This document shows positions 43,224 to 54,269 of a stretch of 64,000 bases of DNA, in pieces. Both the position numbers and the translations under genes were made by a program. This DNA is from Neoarius graeffei (lineage: Eukaryota; Chordata; Actinopteri; Siluriformes; Ariidae). Below the pieces are notes generated by a model that ran no database searches, was not told the DNA's origin, and saw only the letters and a program-made list of their open reading frames with translations. Position 1 is the stretch's first letter. Every line of letters starts with the position of its first letter. The stretch lies in the NCBI RefSeq assembly GCF_027579695.1, contig NC_083569.1, positions 68,966,649 through 69,030,648 on the forward strand, written 5' to 3'.

Positions 43224-45290
43224 TCAGTGTGTTAATGAACGATGAGGTGTGTGTGTGTGTGTTGGGGGGGGAAACTGTGAGGGTGACATGTCAGATGCTG
43301 AAGGGGGGGCAGGGGTGTGTGCGAGCAGAATCTGTGGCAGGGGGCAGAGGGGGGAGGAGGGGCAGAACAGGGAGGGAGTTGAGCCTCCTGACCGCCTGGT
43401 GAAAGAAACTGTTCTTGAGCCTGCTGGTTTTGGCCCGGAGACTCCGCAGTCTCCCCCCAACGGCAGCAGGCTGAAGAGGCTGTGAGATGGGTGGGTGGGG
43501 TCACCTGCAATCCTGATGACTTTGCGGGTGAGGCAGGAGTTATAGATATCCGTTAGAGAAGGGAGAGAGACACCAATGATCCTCTCAGCTGCTCTCACGA
43601 TGCGCTGCAGAAACTTGCAGCAGGACACGGTGCAGGCGCCATACCACACGGTGATGCAGCTGGTCAGAATGTTCTCGATGGTGCCTCTGTAGAAAGTGTG
43701 CATGATGGGGGCCGGGGCTCTTGCTCTCCTCAGTTTGCGGAGGAAGTACAGACGCTGTTGGGCTTTTTTGGCCAGTGATGTGGTGTTGTTGCTCCAGGAC
43801 AGGTCTTCAGAGATGTGCACACCCAGAAACTTGGTGCTGCTCACCCTCTCCACTGCAGCACCGTCGATAGATAGTGGAGCATGCTGGGTGTGTGCTCTCC
43901 TGAAGTCCACAACAATCTCCTTCGTCTTCTCCACGTTCAGACGGAGATTGTTGTCCTTGCACCACATGGCCAAGCGGCTCACCTCACTCCTGTAGATTGT
44001 CTCATTGCCATTGTTGATGAGACCCACCACAGTCGTGTCATCCGCAAACTTAATGAAGAGATTTGAGCTGGATGTTGGTGTGCAGTCGTGGGTCAGCAGA
44101 GTGAAGAGGAGGGGGCTTAGCACACATCCTTGGGGGGCCCCCGTGTTCAGTGTGATGGTGCTGGAGGAGTTGCTGCCGACTCGTACAGTCTGTGGTCTCC
44201 CCGTCAGGAAGTCCAGCAGCCAGTTGCACAGGGAGGTGTTGAGTCCCAGCTGGTCCAGTTTATGAATGAGCTGCTGAGGAATGATTGTGTTGAATGCTGA
44301 GCTAAAGTCTGTGAACAGCATTCTGACATATGAGTCTTTTGTCTCCAGGTGGGTGAGGGCTGAGTGGAGGGCAGTGGAGATAGCGTCATCAGTCGAACGG
44401 TTGGACTGATATGCAAACTGGAAAGGATCCAGGGCGGGGGGGGAGGCAGACTTGATATGCCTCATGACTAGCCGCTCGAAGCACTTCATGAGGATGGGAG
44501 TGAGTGCGACAGGGCGGTAGTCATTGAAGCAGGAGGGAGACGGCTTCTTCAGGACCGGGATGATGGTGGTGGTTTTGAGGCACGTGGGGACAACAGCCTG
44601 GCTCAACGAGATGTTGAAGATGTCTGTAAAGACATCTGTGAGCTCCTCAGCACAGTCTCTCAGGACACGACCAGGAATGTTATCAGGACCCGGGGCTTTT
44701 CGTGCATTTGTCGTCCTGAGAGCTCTCCTCACGCTGTCTGGGGACAGCGTCAACACCTGGTCGCCGGGAGGTGGTGGGGTCTTCTGTGCCGTGGTACTGT
44801 TGTCTGCCTCAAAGCGAGCGAAGAAGTCATTCAACTGATTCAGCAGAGACGTGGAGTTGTCACAGGTCTGTGGCGAGGGCTTGTAGTCTGTGATGGTCTG
44901 AATCCCCCGCCACAGGTTCCTGGTGTCTCTGCTGTCATTGAAATGGTCAGCAATGTGCCTGGAATACTGTCTCTTGGCCACCCTGATGCCTCGTGACAGA
45001 TTGGCCCTAGCTGTCCTCAGGCCCACCTCGTCCCCAGCTCTGAAGGCGGCGTTCCGAGCCCACAGGAGCCTATAGACTTCCCCTGTCAGCCATGGCTTCT
45101 GATTGGCCCGAATGGAGATGGTTCTGGTGACCATAACGTCATCCATGCACTTCCTCATGTAGGCAGTGACGGTCTCCGTGTACTCCTGGAGATCTGTGGT
45201 GGTGTTGTAGGTGGCCGCCTGTCTGAACATGCTCCAGTCAGTGGTGGAAAAACAGTCCTGGAGTGCCTCTGAGGACCCCTCTGGCCACAC
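43224..45290 (-). pseudogene. LINE reverse transcriptase, 688-codon open frame
   Basis: The frame is open throughout. Motifs in order are [67 protein letters not shown] (motif A), [20 protein letters not shown] (B), [14 protein letters not shown] (C, FADD) and [14 protein letters not shown] (D). The C-terminus has [14 protein letters not shown]. In relatives the text after LLPLG continues [17 protein letters not shown]-like. Here that text exists in another frame, displaced at a run of six C at about 43453-43458. One extra base there would explain the odd [11 protein letters not shown] tail, so the last 90 or so residues are probably out of frame. The endonuclease is missing, so the copy is not autonomous. 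Confidence 0.85.
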
Positions 45291-45478
45291 ACGTATCTGT
45301 TTTGTAGCTGCTTCCCACTTACCGTCTAAACACGATCAGTGGTGAATAGGAGGGCTTACGCATGCGCAATAGCGTTCATCCGGGTTATTTATCATCCGGA
45401 CAAGACTGCTTCACAGCAGATTCGTTGGTCAGTTCTTCTCGAGTGCTTTTCCTTGTCAGACTTCTTCGCCTTTAAACG

Positions 45479-45605
45479 ATGAAGTCCAGCGATTCCCAAG
45501 CCAATCACAGTGATAACTGGACTAAAGAAGAAGTTCTTATCCTCATTCAGTTGTGGGGAGATGCAGATACCCAGTTGGACTTGGAGAAGTCGGGCTACAA
45601 TGAGG
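45479..45605 (+). pseudogene. Myb/SANT-like domain fragment of a Harbinger element
   Basis: ATG at 45479 opens MKSSDSQANHSDNWTKEEVL, then ILIQLWGDADTQLDLEKSGY. The W-T-x-x-E-x-x-x-L-I-x-x-W spacing is that of a Myb/SANT-like domain used by the second Harbinger protein to bind DNA. A SINE interrupts it after YNE, and no continuation is found. The transposase ORF itself is absent. Confidence 0.6.
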
Positions 45606-45793
45606 GGAAGCCATGGCCGAATAGTTAGAGAAGCCGCTTTGGGACCAAAAGGTTGCCGGTTTGATTCCTGGGACCAGCAGGAATGGCTGAAGTACCCTTG
45701 AGCAAAGCACCTAACCCCCAACTGCTCCCCAGGCTGCTCTGGGTATGTTGTACATCGCTCTGGATAAGAGCATCTGCTAAACGCCATTAATGT
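45603..45793 (+). repeat. tRNA-derived SINE, family G
   Basis: The head ggggaagccatggccgaata with a B-box-like ggtttgattc is followed by cccttgagcaaagcacctaa and a tail ctctggataagagcatctgc. A second, shorter copy is at 47918-48046. Confidence 0.7.
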
Positions 45794-45988
45794 AATTATT
45801 TACTGCTGAAATCACTGAACATTTGAGCAGCGAGAGGACAACAAAGCAAGTTCTAAGCAAGCTAATGATTTGCGTTTGTGAACTTTTGTGTTTACCGGTC
45901 TAAGTTTGCCAGCAGTAGAAAGTGAGCATGTAAACACGAAGGAAAGTGGGCACAACTTGTTCCCGCTGCCCGTGTCAAAGCAACTTTG

Positions 45989-46831
45989 GACTGTATGAAA
46001 GGTGGCCCACTGGCCAACATGTTACAGTTTTTCTTTTCAGTTGATAGTGGCAACAGACGGTGTTAACCCTGAGCTAAATTCCAAGATCCTTTTTTTTTTT
46101 TCTTCTGACTATGCTGACTAATTATTTTACTAAATGATATTTAGTCATGGCTACAGACAAAAAGTGCAGTGTTGGGATTGAGAAGGGGCAATTTCAAAAA
46201 CGTTCGAAACAAGAATACTTTTTCTTCGAGTCTCTTAAATAGAGTGAAGTACATCTAAAAAGTGCTGTGATTCCTACACCGTTCACCTGAAAAAAATACG
46301 TCATATTCATTTAATTTCAAGTCCAGTACACTTTGGTGGACATATTTTGGACACCGAGAGTTCGGATGACAAAAGAAGAACGTATTGAACTCATTATCAT
46401 GGCTCCAGCACAAAGATCATTTAAAGGTGACATATTAAACCCCTTTTCCACAAGTTGACACAGTTCCCTGAGGTCTTACAGTCAATGACATGCTTTGGTC
46501 AAAATACCACAAGGATAAAACACCACAGCACCTTCTCATCCTGTCTAGACAGCCCTATTTCGAAACAGCCGATTTGAGTTACTGTTCCTTTAAATGATAA
46601 TGAATCACTGCTCCCCCACCCCTATCTGTCTCCGGTCAATCAGGTAGCACTTTCCTCCTGAATATTCATTCACAAAGGCAGTTCTCAAGCTGTGAGTGGA
46701 GATACTCGGATGAAGCAGCAGCATAGTTCTAATGAGTTCCGCTTGTGACATAGAAAGAGGAGCCAAATCTGAACGACTTGATGAAGCACATTTTCTGAAA
46801 TAAGCAGTCCAAAGGAAACTGACTTATTTGA
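45989..46831. other. mostly unassigned; possible transposase start
   Basis: No complete gene. At about 46367 a frame reads MTKEERIELIIMAPAQRSFK, similar in pattern to the N-terminus of some mariner-like or L1-type HTH proteins (KEER-E-I-LM). It ends within 30 residues. I leave it unnamed. Confidence 0.3.
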
Positions 46832-47205
46832 AAAAGAAAGAAAGCACAACTTTATTCATCACACACCTGTGAAATTTCCTCTCTGCATTTAACCCATCTG
46901 AAGCAGTGAATACACACATGTGAGCAATGAGCACACACACATACCCAGAGCAGTGGGCAGCCATGCTAACAGCGCCAGGGGAGCAGTTGGGCGTTAGGTG
47001 CCTCGCTCAAGGCCGTCCCATATTAGCCTAACCTGCATGTCTTTGGACTGTGGGGGAAACCGGAGCACCCGGAGGAAACCCACGCAGACACGGGGAGAAC
47101 ATGCAAACTCCGCACAGAAAGGCCCTCGCCGGCCGCGAACCCAGAACCTTCTTGCTGTGAGGCGACCGTGCTAACCACTACACCACCGTGCCACCCTTTG
47201 ATTGT
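46832..47205 (-). repeat. Chimeric SINE, subfamily B, third copy
   Basis: The family-B tail and body (acccatctgaagcagtgaat, gagcagtgggcagccatgct) join the V-SINE core and head. A 9-bp duplication cttatttga (46823-46831 and 47206-47214) flanks the element, with about 10 extra bases beyond the head. Confidence 0.75.
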
Positions 47206-47259
47206 CTTATTTGAGAGTTTGTGTGTTAGGCACTCCAAGTACCCAAATGGATGTGCACA

Positions 47260-47495
47260 AGCACTGAAAAAGTGAGTTTATCATAAAACGAGGGTACTTC
47301 AAAAAGTTCTTGGCCTCACCCGGAAACAAGGGGTGTGACCCCCATTTTGGGGTATAACTGTATACTATAAAGCCTTATATCCCTGTCCACAAAAACTCAA
47401 CTGAAAGAAGCACTCAAAGAAAAAAGGAGAGGAAAGAAAGCTTCAAGCGGGTGTGCTGTTGCTCCAGGACAATGCGCCCATGGGGGTACATTAGT
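47260..47495 (+). pseudogene. mariner relic E (DD34D-type fragment)
   Basis: The left part (gggtacttcaaaaagttctt) looks like a terminal repeat. Near 47415-47480 the frame text KEKRRGK followed by a hydrophobic run and QDNAP-like wording is that of the block around the second catalytic Asp of mariner transposases. Everything between is deleted. Confidence 0.45.
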
Positions 47496-47917
47496 ATAGA
47501 CTGTACCTTGGGGGATAGAACTAGACTCCTATTGTACCCCTATTTCTGACAGTGTACTCAATAACTGTGACAGTCACATCAATATGCACCATCAGGTTTT
47601 TCATTCTCATAACACTTATGTAATACTGAGGAAATGGGAGCAGATAATAATGTCCTCAGAGTCAAGAATATTTGGGCCACATCCAAATCACTGAGAATGG
47701 CGTTTATCTACACGGCAGAAAAAAACAGGAAGTGAATGCAGGCAAGATGGAATTCCCGTCCCGGATCTGGATTAGCGCTGACCTGGGAGATAAGTAATCT
47801 CTGGAGTGGAAGTTCGGGGCGGAGCATGACAATTTGTCAAACACTAATCATTTTTGTTTGCTCATAAGTTCCTGTTTACGCAATTGCACTTTATGACTAT
47901 ATAGTATACAGTTATAT

Positions 47918-48046
47918 GGGGAAGCCATGGCTAGAGAAGCAGCTTTGGGACCAAAAGGTTGCCGGTTCGATTCCCTGGACCAGCAGGAATGGCTGAAGTG
48001 CTCTTAAGCAAGGCACCTGACCCCCAACTGCTCTGATAAGAGTGTT
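47918..48046 (+). repeat. tRNA-derived SINE, family G, second copy
   Basis: Matches the head and body of 45603-45793 (ccatggctagagaagcagct, ttgccggttcgattccctgg), with a 3' truncation. Confidence 0.7.
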
Positions 48047-48149
48047 TGATTAGCCAAAGAAAAACTGATGATGCGATTATCAGTTTGGGCAGTGCCCAGC
48101 TAAAACAAAAAAGTATACAGTTATAGGGGAGAAATTATAAATAATCACA

Positions 48150-48368
48150 CTATCCAGTGTCACCCAGATGAGGATTGTTTCACTTCTGAGTTCCTGTCAA
48201 GGTTTCTTCCGCATGTCGTCTCTAGGAGTTTTTCCTCGCCACCATCGCCTCTGGTTTGCTTACTAGGGAAAAATTTATACATTTAAAAGTTATATAGTGT
48301 ATTTCTGTAAAGCTGCTTTGTGGCAATGCCCATTGTTAAAAATGCTATACAAATAAAATTGAATTTAA
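48150..48368 (+). mobile_element. L2-clade LINE 3' end fragment
   Basis: The piece gatgaggattgtttcacttc through gctatacaaataaaattgaa corresponds to the 3' terminal region of the LINE at 8290-14655 (there on the minus strand, 8295-8510). The fragment is severely 5'-truncated, as is usual. Confidence 0.75.
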
Positions 48369-49784
48369 TTGTTTGTTTGGCTAAACACATCTGGTATCTT
48401 ACATCCCTGATCATCGAATAAGAGAGCAATTGTTTTCAGGAGGTAATTAAAAGCAATTCAGATCAGGGCTCAATGATTATTTGAAGGGTTCTTGAAAAAT
48501 CACTGGAGAAATTATTATCGTGGTCTTCCATCTGATTTGTAGTCACTTCAACTGCGTAATAAAGCAGATAATGGAAGGGGTAAGACAAACACTTCAGAAT
48601 GATGGAAAAGATCATTATTTCTGCGTGGGTCAAAGAACAGAATGAGTGAATCAGTTTGATGTCATACTATTTTGATGGTATTTTTAAATGTTTTCATTTG
48701 ATTGCACTTTTTTTATCTTTCTGACAGTCTTTTTTTATTAGTATTATTTCAATCTGGACCAAATGAAGGCTGTATCAGCATCACTGTCACTAGAATCCTG
48801 TATGTAAATGTTATACAAAACTGGGGGAAAAAATGGACCATTATATATTGTATGTTAAAAGTAGACGGCTTTTCGATTTCATAAAATCAGTGAAATTTAG
48901 TTCCCTCTGAAATTTGGTCATGGTGATATATGTTTATTTTTTTAATATCTTAAAAAAAAACTAGGCCATTCTGTGTCTGGAAAGTTATTTAATTTGAGGG
49001 GATTCCTTAACAAATATGCATAAAATCGCTCGCTTTGCGCAGTCAAGCAGACAGAGGAAGTCTTGTGTGCGCATGCGCAGACCTTAGTCATCGTCGTCTT
49101 CTTCATCCCTTGGATTTTACGGCAGCTGGCATCCACAGTGTTGCATTACTGCCATCTACAGGTTTACATTGACCGCGCGCTGACAGTTCCATCATTCTGT
49201 CGCTAAACGAACAGGTGATCACACCGAAGTACTCGCCGACCGCCGATATTTATTAGTTTGGTCCTGCGTTTCCTTTCCTTCACAACATGACATCTTTTCT
49301 TCTCGCTTTCCATTACTGTAGTCGGTCTTTCTTTCACGTTTCAATTGCACACTGACATCCTCCATTTTTCTCTCTTGTTTCAAATTTGTATCCCACAATG
49401 CCTTGCGTGAACGGGGAACGCTCACCACGTGACGCATGACGTAGTATTTTGAATTGGGTCATGGTGAAGCAGGAAAAAATAGCAGAGAATTTAGGGCCAC
49501 ATGGCCCTAAATTCATTAATTGTTCTATTTTTTAAAAAATTAATAAAATTGGAAGTCTGTGATTTGAATTCAGTAGCTTTCAGTCCACTAAAGAAAAATA
49601 ATCGGATGTCAGGGAAAATTCTTTTTATGACCTACACTTGAAAAATCTGAAAGGCAGTATAGCTTTAAAAATGTCTTAACTGTTTAGTTTGTGTAGCAGG
49701 AATAAAAAACAAGAACCAGCTCTTAACCATTGGAGTTGTTGCCTATTAGTTTCACACAGCATCCATAATTAATACGGCACAGTG
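48369..49784. other. unassigned, part probably repeat-derived
   Basis: No gene. The stretch 48890-49690 has CpG words (tgaccgcgcgctgac, ccaccgccgatattt), a cccaccacgtgacgcatgacg block near 49430 and an inverted gggccacatggccc at about 49494. It may be an old element, but I cannot place its ends. Confidence 0.3.
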
Positions 49785-49850
49785 GTGGCACAGTGGTATA
49801 GTGGTTAGCACGGTCGTCTCACAGCAAGAAAGTTCTGGGTTTGAGCCCAG
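49785..49850 (+). repeat. V-SINE head fragment (5' part only), second
   Basis: Only a tRNA-like head is present, with a doubled cagtggt and with gtttgagccca as B box. The rest of the SINE is absent. Confidence 0.7.
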
Positions 49851-50196
49851 ATAGCGATAATGACAGTGTTCACAGTGAAAGCGAGTTTTACTACCCTGAT
49901 GATGACGAAATAAAAGAACATTTCTGGAGAAAGCTAAAAACCTGTAACTGTTGCTAACGCCGAGCAAAAACATGGCTGAATCCTGAATGACTCCTATTTG
50001 TATAAATAGGGGACGACATAGGTGGCAAAATGTAGTTTTTTTTCCTGCCATGGAAGTGCACTTGTATACCAAGGAGGAAGCCATTTGCATTACAGCTGTG
50101 AATGAGGATTCAAAATGGCGGCTCGGCTTGGTTTTGCCTTTCGGGCGCTCTCATTTTCTGTTAGAATTTGGTAAAGAAAAAAATAAAATTATTTAC

Positions 50197-50313
50197 CAGC
50201 TTAAGGTCGGTCCGTATCGTGAAATACCGTGACCTCGGCCTTGAATACTGACCTCGGCCCAGACGCCTCGGTCAGTATGGTATTTCACAATACAGACCTC
50301 CCAGCTGGTAGAT
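50197..50313. repeat. Imperfect palindrome
   Basis: The left arm accagcttaaggtcggtccg with gtgaaatacc and the right arm complement (accagctgggaggtctgtat with gtgaaatacc) can pair around a centre with gacctcggcc motifs. It is likely the end of a palindromic DNA element. See the similar structure at 56424-56530. Confidence 0.65.
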
Positions 50314-50314
50314 T

Positions 50315-50318
<4 letters not shown>

Positions 50319-50366
<48 letters not shown>
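50319..50366. repeat. (AT)n microsatellite
   Basis: An AT dinucleotide run next to the palindrome. Confidence 0.95.
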
Positions 50367-50368
<2 letters not shown>

Positions 50369-51709
50369 GTTTATTTTTTTTTAGCGTTAAAATTGACCGC
50401 AAAGTTGGCATTCGAGCTGCCCCGCTGATCCAGTCAGCCCTGAGTGCGTGACGTCACTGCCATAACCGGTTTTAAGGCCGAGGCCTTTGACAGCTATAGA
50501 CCAAAGTCATATAAAAAAAATTTTCTGGTGAAAGTAAGAAATCCCGTCACCGACTTGCTCAACTAAGACTGATTTGACTTCACTGATTGTGGGTTGACTC
50601 TCATTAAAACAGGATGGGTGTTATAACTTATGCAACATACATGTACATGCATGCATTTTCACTGATAAAACATAAAAGGCTAATTAAATAATCAGATGAA
50701 CTGAGACAATCACATTCTGAAGCAAATTAAATAATCTTATACCGGTAACTTAAACACACAATACAAGTTACATGTATTAATCTAAATGCAGGTAAACAAG
50801 TTGTTTTTGTTGTTTTGTATCCAAATGAGAGTCGGAGCTTACCCGTCTGTGTTCTCGCTTCTTGAAGGCCGATCTTGTGGCCGACTGTTTTGAAACAATC
50901 TGACTTTCAGTTGTTCGTTCAGTTCTCTGTTCATTCGCTTCTTCCACGTAAGGGCGAGATGGCAGCAATATCCAGTTTAGAAATCAGACGGCTGCTCCAC
51001 TCATTCTCTATTTTGTCTATACGGCGTACTCCGCCTTTACTGCTCGGCTCAGGCAATTAATAAAACCTGGGACAGAACAGGATGTCACCGGTTTTAGCAG
51101 CAACCGTGGGGAGGTCACTGCCCGAGTAATATGTCACGTCCTGTTCCATCCCGGGTTTTACCAACAACCCTCGACTCACTCCGGGAGGACTTTGGGTTTT
51201 CGGTCCGATTCGTCCCTCCGACAATGTATGTGTACCATAAATGGTTAATTGTGGGCATGTCTGTATTTAAATGAGCAATCACATGCATGTAAAATATCAA
51301 ACTTGACGCATCAGTCAAAGAAATGTAAATCAGTGGGTATTTCCTTCAGCGTTGGGATGATGGAGTTTGTGGCTGTAAGCGTGTGGTCATGTGAAGGACA
51401 AAGAACAGCTTGTTGGCCTTGATGTTGGAAGTCACAAGTTACTGCACTTATTTAGTCATGAGCAGCAGCAGCATTTCAGTCATGACTTGTGCAGCAGATC
51501 TTACTTCATAGTGAATGGCACAGGCAATCGGTGTTGTAACCGAGTCACTAAACCTCAAGTCCCCAGTGTTCAAGTCCAAGTCATTAAAGACAATTTCGAG
51601 TCGAGTCCAACACTCCAACCGCACCATTTGACGGTGGCTGTTTTAGCACCATTAGCATTAGTTTGTTCCTGAACATGACGTGTGAACAGGTGAATGTGCA
51701 TTCTGTTTA
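50367..51709. other. unassigned
   Basis: No gene is supported. Near 51540-51620 the words aagtccaagtcatt and gagtcgagtccaac belong to the same motif set as the stretch at 52610-52720. Confidence 0.3.
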
Positions 51710-52500
51710 TCAGGGAGTGCGAAGTGTTCTGTCGGAGATGGTTGGGAGACGGATGTAAGTGCAGAAGGTGTGTTTATTAATATAAGTGAAGACAGGTAAA
51801 CAATCCAGAACAGCAGGCAAAATCGTAAAACAGTGAAACAGGCAACAGGTCGAGCGAGGCGCAAACAGGCTATCGTAGACTCGGCAGAATCAAAGACGAG
51901 AAACAGGAAATCAGGGATCAGGAAACCAAACAAGGAAATAAGGCTCGGTAATGTGTCAGCAATGCAACTCAGTACTTTGCAAAGTAAGTGTGTTTTCACA
52001 GTTTTTATATAGGCGTGCTGATTGCGCCTTACACGGTGGTGTAGTGTTTAGCGCTGTCGCCTCACAACAAGAAGGTCCGGGTTCGAGTCCAGTGGCCAGC
52101 GAGGGCCTTTCTGTGTGGAGTTTGCATGTTCTCCCCGTGTCCGCGTGGGTTTCCTCCGGGTGCTCCGGTTTCCCCCACAGTCCAAAGACATGCAGGTTAG
52201 GTTAACTGGTGACTGTAAATTGACCGTAGGTGTGAATGTGAGTGTGAATGGTTGTCTGTGTCTATGTGTCAGCCCTGTGATGACCTGGCGACTTGTCCAG
52301 GGTGTACCCCGCCTTTCGCCCGTAGTCAGCTGGGATAGGCTCCAGCTTGCCTGCGACCCTGCACAGGATAAGTGGCTACAGAGGATGGATGGATGGATGG
52401 ATGGATGGATGGATGGATGATTGCACCCTAATCCTGTACAGGTGCGAGTCATTTACAGATGGCGCCCGAGAGTCTATCTGATGCACATGCCAAGGCATGC
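51710..52500. repeat. Repeat block, interrupted by a SINE
   Basis: The sequence from gatggttgggagacggatgt to about 52030 and again from 52420 to 52500 forms an old interspersed element. A related piece (gtgcaggaagagtgtatta and acaaaa-rich text) lies in the centre of the hairpin at 59240-59330, so it is a family with at least two copies here. I cannot give a class. Confidence 0.45.
52031..52384 (+). repeat. V-SINE-type SINE, copy 18
   Basis: Forward copy, complete. Its tail continues into (ATGG)n at 52385-52420. The words tgattgcgcct and tgattgcaccct on the two sides are the probable imperfect duplication. Confidence 0.85.
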
Positions 52501-52609
52501 AGATGTGACACTCTTGCACGAAATTAATACAAAAATTAATGTAGATATAAATATCTCATGCAAAATTTTTATGGCATGCTCCAAAAAATAAAGAAAAAAT
52601 CAGTCCTCG

Positions 52610-52720
52610 TCTCCAATTTACGAGTCCAAGTCCGAGTCATCAACGCTCAAGTCAAGTCACAAGTCCTTAAAATTAGGGCACGAGTCAGACTCCAGTCCAA
52701 GTCCTGGACTCGAGCACTAC
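52610..52720. repeat. Degenerate tandem of gagtccaagtc units
   Basis: Repeated words such as cgagtccaagtccgagtcat, caagtcaagtcacaagtcct and ggactcgagcac. They probably mark one terminus of a MITE family; 51540-51620 could be the other. Confidence 0.5.
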
Positions 52721-52740
52721 AAGTCTGCAGGCAATGGGAT

Positions 52741-53327
52741 GGCGACAGGAACATTTTACAATTTAGAGGGATTTTTTAGTGTTGACTCTTTCACGGTGTG
52801 TGTGATCCCGTTTTAGACAATCTTGTCTCATGATTTGTTCATGGTTTTCAACAAGTCATCAAGCAAAAATGGCCGTGTAAAGAACGTCCACAGACTGCAG
52901 ATTCCCGGAACCAGTTATCTGTGAGCCAAACAGTGCTAGTGATGTAAAGAAGCACTAAGATTTCAAGCCTCTGTGGGTGGTACACAGTAAAAAAAAAAAT
53001 GAACAGCAAGGTTGCATTTATTTTAACTCTAAAATAAGAAGTGTCAAAACCAGCTTCAGATCTCTCCAAACATCACCAGCAATCCAAGAAACGAGTGACG
53101 CACAGACCTGCGACACTTAATATACTGCTAACCGAGGAGCTTAAGAGATGAGACATATAGAAACAGAGCCACTCAGAAATATCCATTTCAGTGCTGTGAG
53201 AGTGCAGAAATAGTCTTAAGCATTTGCGGCATTAAAATGGTTCCGGATACATAGATCACGTCTGTACAGGGAAATGGTTAAAAAAAAAAACAACAACTCA
53301 CTATCCACCGTGTTGCGTAATGGAATT
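52741..53327. other. unassigned
   Basis: No gene or clear element is visible. Confidence 0.3.
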
Positions 53328-54269
53328 TAAAAGAGAACTGAAGGCCAATTTTTTTCATTTTCAAAATTCTATTTATCTCGTATTATTAAATATAGGAATG
53401 CACTTTTGATAGCTATTTTGTCGCTGCTATAGCAAGTTCTGAGTGTTTGAAATATGCTCTGTAATATATCAGTCCATATGTCAAAGCAATGGCCGTAAAC
53501 GAGATTCGTTGAGACCTGTTCGAGACATTGTAGGACGGAAGTAAAACGTACAGCGGAAATCAAAGCGACCAACATGTGCCAACGTTGTCAAAAGACGCGT
53601 GCGCCCTCTTTCGAATGCTGATGTAATCAAGCCGGGAGTTTTCCCTGCATCCAAAATCGCTCCCTACTCACTACATAGGACACTATATAGTGGGGACACC
53701 ATTTTGTAGTGCTGTCCGAAACCTTAGTGAGGATTATGTGGGAAATACGCTCAGTATAATATGTATTTATCACAAAAACACATGCATGCATGTATTTATT
53801 ATTTTGAAAACCCACTAGCCGCCTGATCTGGCACGTTTTAATTGTGCGACAGTAATGACGTAAATACCAGCGCGACGGAGTAGCCCTTATCCTGTCGCCT
53901 TTCCAACTCTTCTCTACTCCACGTTGGTTCGAAGTCGTATGGAATAATCTTCACTGATGAAGCTGGCAAATCTCGAAATTAATCTAAATTGGAATGGTCT
54001 GGCGATCTGGCCGCTGTGTAAACAGTTTTCAAAATGGCGGCACTGACACTTCACGTTTGAAGTCTCGTACAAGTCTCGTGAAGATCGCGTGGATAAGCGA
54101 CGCCTGCCGTGGACCATACGAACTACATTCAACGTTGCTAGAGGCTGATAAGTGTAATATAACATGCCAATGCGAGTCACGACATGAGATTAATAAAACC
54201 GAAAACGTAATTGAATAACGTTAATTAAGAAATAAAGCAAGTTTAAAAATGACTCCAGTTCCCCTTTAA
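53328..54269 (-). mobile_element. MITE family E, copy 2, with MITE F inserted
   Basis: This is the reverse-oriented relative of 27114-27753. It shares the ends (gagaactgaaggcc and ccagttcccctt) and central blocks. At about 53637-53890 the alignment to copy 1 breaks and text of MITE family F (32657-33240) appears, so the order of arrival is E then F. Confidence 0.7.
53637..53890. mobile_element. MITE family F, copy 2, internally deleted
   Basis: It begins with aaaatcgctccctactcact and shares several blocks with 32657-33240. It lacks the middle 200-300 bp and the right terminus. Confidence 0.6.

Larger units (their letters stand above)
41668..45305 (-). mobile_element. Rex1-like (CR1/L2-group) LINE, 5'-truncated
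   Basis: On the minus strand a reverse-transcriptase ORF (43224-45290) is followed by a long 3' UTR. The UTR contains imperfect tandem units built from tataaacagtataaacactc, and a terminal region ending in gttgacttggcttgacttg. No endonuclease is present, so the copy is truncated at about 45305. A hAT-like element interrupts the 3' UTR. No clear target duplication was found at the outer ends. Confidence 0.75.
41506..45985 (+). mobile_element. PIF/Harbinger-like element, host of a nested cluster
   Basis: The ends agctgctttgacacaggcac and the complement of the right end (agttgctttgacacgggcag) are inverted. Flanking bases are TTA (41503-41505) and TTG (45986-45988), a decayed TWA duplication. 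The right half carries a Myb/SANT-like ORF start (45479-45605), as expected for the second protein of Harbinger elements. A LINE (about 41668-45305), a hAT-like MITE inside that LINE and a SINE (45603-45793) sit within. Without them it is about 0.65 kb, a MITE. Confidence 0.7.
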
